From contig WTXG01000218.1 in NCBI GenBank assembly GCA_022496185.1, positions 1-60,955 of the forward strand: a DNA stretch of 60,955 nucleotides, in the 5' to 3' direction. Source of the DNA: Multifurca ochricompacta. Lineage: Eukaryota > Basidiomycota > Agaricomycetes > Russulales > Russulaceae. Below, piece by piece: positions 56,446 through 60,955 of this stretch (positions within the stretch are counted from its first letter, which is position 1; every line of letters starts with the position of its first letter). The translations under genes were made by a program, and so were the position numbers. Under the pieces are notes generated by a model. The model searched no databases. It was given only the letters and a program-made list of their open reading frames with translations, and was not told the DNA's origin.

Positions 56446-57619
56446 AGTTACAAGTGGCACCTTTTTAAGGATATTCTAAAATTCAATGGGACTACTTTGT
56501 ATGTATACGTCTTTGCAGGATCATTGTTGTAAGGATAGCTCGGCGCTGGCCGTCCCTTCATTTCCGGACCAGAGCATATGCTCTTATTTCCAGACAGCTT
56601 TGTTTAATAATAATATCTGATACCTTTGTTCTGGCCGGAGAATCGGACTCGCATCTTCGAATTATGCGTGCTCTGCCCGGGCCATTTTCCCGTTCTTTCC
56701 GGTTCCTATTGTTGTTCTAGTTTGGATGTCTTTCACGGACGGACGTTGGAAATTCCTTCACTCTGACATCTTTGAGTCATGTGTCAAATTTAAAGTACGC
56801 TTTACCCGAGTTTCCCCTTATTGAAGCAGCTGTAATTAGTAAGCAAGATAACTCAGTAATCAGGTGGCGCGGCAACAAAAGCCGGTCTGGCGCACACTAA
56901 TACGGGTGGTTGTGCGTGCAAGAGATGATCCCCCACCCCCCACTCTAGCTAGCTCCCTCCCTGCACCCACCACCTCTTTGCCTTTAACCCATAATGAAGA
57001 TGAATAGAAACTATGAGGCGGCAATCACGGATCAGCACACCTATAGACAGATACGCGTGCAAATGGACACCAGCGACACATACAGTGTTTCAATTACAAT
57101 CAATACAGCACAATACTACACTACCCCGATTGTCAAATGCCACTAGATCCGAAGATGGTTTTCTCATCATTCATCATGTTTCCAAAACCGAGAATTAAAC
57201 TACATGCTGAGCTTGGTTCCATAAAGTATGACCTTTGTGAAAACATCCATTACTTATTACTTACCGGTACATGAGAGAGAAGAGGAATGGACGGAAGAAG
57301 AGAGCCAGTACCGGTACCTACATGGAGAGATCCCCACTTCAATGTCCTACCGATTTGAACATAAACAGTATATAATTTTCTTTTTTTGAACATCCTGATC
57401 ATTAAGAGTTTGGAGTAGATAGGCGATATCCTAACCGAATATGTCCAACAAATGTCCCGACTAAGCGATTACGTTTATCAATTTCAATTGTCCCAGCCAA
57501 ATCTGCCCCTATTGTAAGTAGTCACACGCACACACACACGCATAAATAATAGGTCCCATCCTTCGCTAAAAAATATTCTTCGTATTGTCATCCAATTACC
57601 AGTAATGATATTCTATGCC
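56446..57619. other. 3' flank of NACHT copy 2 and spacer
   Basis: Parallels 41589-42799. CA/CG dinucleotide run near 57523-57542. No gene seen. Confidence 0.5.
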
Positions 57620-58607
57620 GTCTCATTGGCAGTGACGAGGAGCCCCCAGTCTATTTGCACCACGAGTACGCTCTCTCTTACTACCTTCATATAGCCCAAA
57701 CCGAGGATGCTTTTTATAGTGTCTACCCTGCTGTTGACCCATCCCAGCTCATTTCCAACCAAGCTTTCCAGGGAAAACGTGTCATTGTCACAGGCGCATC
57801 ACGAGGTATCGGCGAAGATATCGCCGTCACGTTCGCTCGCGCGGGAGCATCCGTAGTACTCGTTGCGCGGACCGAGTCTCAGCTCGACGCGGTGGAAAGT
57901 CGGATCTTGGAACACGTCCAAATGCGCAGTCTTGAAAGCTGCAGTGGACGTGATGACCCGGCGAAGGTCGAAGTGGCTGTGACACGGGCGGTTGAACGAT
58001 TTGGCGGCGTGGATGTACTCGTCGCGGTGGCCGGTACGGCGCGTGGCATAACGGTTGGTGCGCCAAACATTTTTGCCGCTCGGCGCTTCCATATAATGAA
58101 ACTAATTGAATACAAAGCCTTCTCGCAGACGGATCCATATGATTGGTGGAATACCTTGGAAATCAATCTTCGTGGTGTCTTCAATGTTGTTCGGTGAGCG
58201 TTCTATCGTTTCTGATAGGGATTGGAACGGCCATTGTTAACTCTATGCTACGCATAAAGGTATGCATTACCGCACCTTGAGCACATGGTCGCATCATCGC
58301 AATAACCTCCATCTCGTCCCAAATCCGCGTATCCTTCGTGAACAGAACATCCGAAAGTGCTAGCATTCCCGATCCATCCAGGCGCTATTCTCACAGAGCT
58401 CTCGAAAGCGACTGGTTACCCAGCTGAGCTGTTTAATGACACTGTGGGATTAGCGTCCGCTTATATATTACACTTGGTTGCTGGAAATGCTGACTGGTTG
58501 AACGGGCGGTACGTACCATCTTGCTGCTCTGGATTGGTTAGGTGATGACCGTCATACAAAGGTACTCTTCTGCTTGCTGGGATATCACGGAACTAGAACG
58601 GGATTAA
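57620..58607 (+). pseudogene. Short-chain dehydrogenase/reductase pseudogene, copy 2
   Basis: VTGASRGIGEDIA cofactor motif near 57790 and a frame open to LRGVFNVVR at 58196. After the intron, the segment carrying the Ser region is joined at about 58341 directly to EHPKVLAFP-type sequence: roughly 150 bp present in copy 1, including the catalytic YxxxK, is deleted. The C-terminus is truncated at 58607. Three single-base losses near 57920-57950 compensate each other. It cannot encode an active SDR. Confidence 0.8.
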
Positions 58608-58681
58608 TGAACGCAGCCTGAGGTTAGATAATCCAAACTACCTAGAATGGTAGTTATAACTAGTATGCGTTAGCTACATAG
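58608..58681. other. Short unassigned joint
   Basis: 74 bp between the truncated SDR and the G2' LTR. It has no counterpart in unit 1 and marks the end of the duplication. Confidence 0.4.
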
Positions 58682-59415
58682 TGTAATGGGTGCTTCTATC
58701 CCCGCGCTTGCTATGTTAGATTAGATAAGATGTAAATGTGTAGTAAAACTCAGAGGTGATAAAATCCTAGTCGGAAGCTGCCCAGAACACGGAGATTAAT
58801 GCAGCGTAAGGCTTGAAGCAGTCAGAGGACTCTGCCTTGCTTATGCAGCAAGAATAGACCTATATTGAACTTGCTAAGAGCCTACAGCCCCAAGAGGACA
58901 AGATTAGTTGGGCCTAAGTAAATACAAAGATAAAGTGATAAAGCGCACCTACAGCCCCAAGAGGACAAGATGGGGTCTGCAGCATGCTACAGGGTGTCTT
59001 TAAATATGTCCTAGTACTACTCTATGAAGTACCAAAGCCAATTGAGCGTGCGATGTAAATCTAATTAGTTATCAGTGGCCCGCTCTCCTGAGTGCCCTGA
59101 CACATCTTATTTACTAATGCGTGATCCTTTCCGCCGGTCTGGCATTATCTAAAATACATACTAGACTACTTTGGATCACTCTATAATCAAATCATCAAAT
59201 TGTATTACTCAAACAAAGGCCGTGTGTATCTATAATGTCCATTGCTGCATAGGGCAGCAACTACTTTGCATTGCGTGGACCAGGTCAGATCGGTCCGAAC
59301 TCCTCCTTATCTTATCTAAGTTAAAGAAGGTCGACTCTGCAAGACACGCAATCGCGTGATGCCCTCAGGATGGTTTTCAATCGGTCCAGGATGCCAAAAA
59401 TACACATCCAGGACA
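58682..59415 (-). mobile_element. 3' LTR of G2' (gypsy)
   Basis: 734 bp, TGTAATGGGTG...CATCCAGGACA on the plus strand. The adjoining GTACCCCCCTTCTC is the polypurine tract on the minus strand. Confidence 0.92.
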
Positions 59416-60955
59416 GTACCCCCCTTCTCAGGGCATTGCGTCCTTGCAAGCCTCAGTGAAATAAAGTGGCGATTGCCATGGAGCAGACGTGAAGGCAAGC
59501 GTGGCTATCTTCCGTGGCGCACCGGGGTGTCGAGCGTAAAAGTCTCTGACAGCCTCCTGAGTGAGCTTGAAGTTTCTGGCCAGCTCCCATGAGTCCTCCC
59601 CTTCGCCGTATCCTTTCCACTGCACAAGGAATTTGAGTGTTCGACCAAACAGTTTCGCATCGCGAATATGGTCAACCTCATACTTTTCCTCACCCTCAAC
59701 CAGTACAGGGTCAGGCGGTGGCGGCATAAGTCCATTAACGTCGTTGCCTTTGTAGGGACTAAGGCAATCCACATGGAATACATTGTGGATTCTCAGCGCT
59801 GCCGGGAGGTCCAACCGATAATCAAGATCACCAATCTTCTTGATAATCTTAAAGGGACCCATTTGTTTTGGCCCTAGTTTCTGAGAAGGTTGGTGTATCT
59901 TAATGTTCTTGGCTTGGAGCCATACCATATCGCCTGTGCTGAAGCGATAAGATTGGCGGTAACCCGGCCCGGCGATCATGCGTTCTTTGCTAAGTTGCAG
60001 CGCTGCCTCAGCATCTGTCCTGGCAAGACGGAGCTGTTGAAGTTGCTTGTCTAAACTGGGAATGCCTGTAGGGCGCCCAGCTGGAATCGTGAAGTCCGGC
60101 GTGTACCTGTAGAGTAATTCAAAGGGTGTGTGTCCGGTCGCGGATGTCAATCTCGCGTTCAACACGAATTCCGCAGTGGGTAATAGCTCAATCCAATCAT
60201 CCTGATGCTTATCTACGAACATACGCAAATACTGTTCTATTTCTTGGTTTTTGCGTTCTGCCTGTCCGTTAGCTTGAGGATGATACACTGTGGTCAAACT
60301 ACTGTCTATTCCCAGGCGCTTTAAAGCGGCCCGCATTGTCCGTGCTGCAAACTGTGGTCCCCTGTCGCTGACGATAGACTTAGGGATTCCATGCAGCGGG
60401 AAGATCTCGTTATAGTAGATCTGCCCTACGCCATCTGCTGTGATGCCACTGGTCACAGGGAAGAAGTGGACTTGTTTTGTATAGTGGTCCACTATCGTTA
60501 ATATCGCGTCTTTCCCTTGTGAAGAAGGAAGCCCAGTGATCAGATCAACTCCGATGACCTGCCAGGGTCCCTCCAGTACTTTGTGCGGCTGTATAGGCAC
60601 CATAGGGTGCTGGTCGATCCTGTAGCGTTGACAGCGATCGCAGCCCTCTACGTACTTGGCAATGTATGTGGACATATGCGGCCACCAATAATAACAGCTG
60701 ACAAGTTCTATAGTCCCATTCTTACTGGGATGTCCTGCAGTAACCGAATCATGACACTGTTTAATGATATCTTTTCTGAGATCTGGTACATTGGGTACAT
60801 AAAGTTTTCCCTTGTAATAAACAAGACCGTCTTCCTCCTCCCAGTGAGAAACGCCATCAGTAAGAATGCACAGAGCAGATCTGGATAGGGATTTCAACCC
60901 CTCTATGACTTCCACTTCGCGTCCACCTTGTTACGAACTACCCAGCGTACCAAAC
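59416..60955 (-). mobile_element. Ty3/gypsy element G2', 3' part (continues beyond window)
   Basis: Internal sequence homologous to 12245-13725 of G2 on the opposite strand. The match ends near 60912; the last 40 bp differ from G2 and may be another junction. Confidence 0.88.
59428..60912 (-). CDS. pol: Integrase and chromodomain of G2' pol, intact
   Basis: About 495 codons without a stop. HHCC zinc finger (CHDSVTAGHPSKNG ... CDRCQ), core with VDLITGLP, SDRGPQFAA and NGQAERKNQEIEQYL, GPFKIIKKIGDLDYRLDLP (the conserved GPF/Y module), and chromodomain FLVQWKGYGEGEDSW. Ends at 59428, close to the polypurine tract. Serves as the unmutated reference for G2. RT and protease are outside the window. 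Confidence 0.9.
   Translation of the reverse strand, partial: EVIEGLKSLSRSALCILTDGVSHWEEEDGLVYYKGKLYVPNVPDLRKDIIKQCHDSVTAGHPSKNGTIELVSCYYWWPHMSTYIAKYVEGCDRCQRYRIDQHPMVPIQPHKVLEGPWQVIGVDLITGLPSSQGKDAILTIVDHYTKQVHFFPVTSGITADGVGQIYYNEIFPLHGIPKSIVSDRGPQFAARTMRAALKRLGIDSSLTTVYHPQANGQAERKNQEIEQYLRMFVDKHQDDWIELLPTAEFVLNARLTSATGHTPFELLYRYTPDFTIPAGRPTGIPSLDKQLQQLRLARTDAEAALQLSKERMIAGPGYRQSYRFSTGDMVWLQAKNIKIHQPSQKLGPKQMGPFKIIKKIGDLDYRLDLPAALRIHNVFHVDCLSPYKGNDVNGLMPPPPDPVLVEGEEKYEVDHIRDAKLFGRTLKFLVQWKGYGEGEDSWELARNFKLTQEAVRDFYARHPGAPRKIATLAFTSAPWQSPLYFTEACKDAMP

Larger units (their letters stand above)
47916..58607. repeat. Segmental duplication unit 2
   Basis: Same order as unit 1: LINE tail, unassigned repeat, AKR pseudogene, NACHT-ankyrin gene, SDR pseudogene. 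It lacks the copia nest and carries its own solo LTRs (49351-49758, 49925-50553). Confidence 0.85.

Overview
The window looks like a stretch of an Agaricomycete-type basidiomycete nuclear genome. The evidence is short (47-90 bp) GT-AG introns, a fungal STAND protein with an N-terminal Goodbye domain, and chromodomain Ty3/gypsy and Ty1/copia retrotransposons. The species cannot be told from the sequence. It is a transposon-dominated, duplicated accessory region; most genes are broken.

Layout. 1-9781: a chromodomain gypsy element (G1). Its 3' LTR is present and its 5' LTR lies left of the window. Unusual open coding sequence lies upstream of its gag, and two solo LTRs have inserted into it. 9782-14453: the 3' part of a second gypsy element (G2), probably split by G1. 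14659-43971: duplication unit 1, consisting of a LINE 3' end, an unassigned repeat, an aldo/keto reductase (AKR) pseudogene, a 19.5-kb nest of transposons, a Goodbye-NACHT-ankyrin gene and a short-chain dehydrogenase (SDR) pseudogene. 45610-47730: a broken ubiquitin protease (Ubp8/USP22-like) on the minus strand, split by a solo LTR. 47916-58607: duplication unit 2, with the same order of genes, two solo LTRs of its own, and a second NACHT-ankyrin gene with a longer repeat array. 58682-60955: the 3' end of another G2-family element (G2') on the minus strand, with an intact integrase.

The nest is copia A (minus strand) > copia B (plus) > copia C (minus), with a non-autonomous hAT-like element also inside A. 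I could read a target-site duplication for each: GAGCA, AAAAC, TGACT and CCCTTGAC. The paralogous duplication unit supplies uninterrupted 'empty sites' for several insertions, which gives a relative chronology: unit duplication, then A, then B, then C.

The most interesting signals are five. (1) The two Goodbye-NACHT-ankyrin paralogs have near-identical 99-bp repeats whose variation is focused on a few codons, as in fungal self/non-self receptors. (2) All copia-type LTRs here share a 31-36-nt stem-loop 25-31 nt downstream of a TATA box, although their sequences are otherwise different. (3) Both gypsy lineages have the gag stop embedded in T-TTT-TAR with pol in the -1 frame. (4) Unrecognised ORFs lie upstream of gag in G1. 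(5) G2 carries a heavily CpG-biased mutation load compared with its sister copy G2'. Many frameshifts, above all in the second NACHT gene, are single-base homopolymer deletions and could be assembly errors rather than biology.
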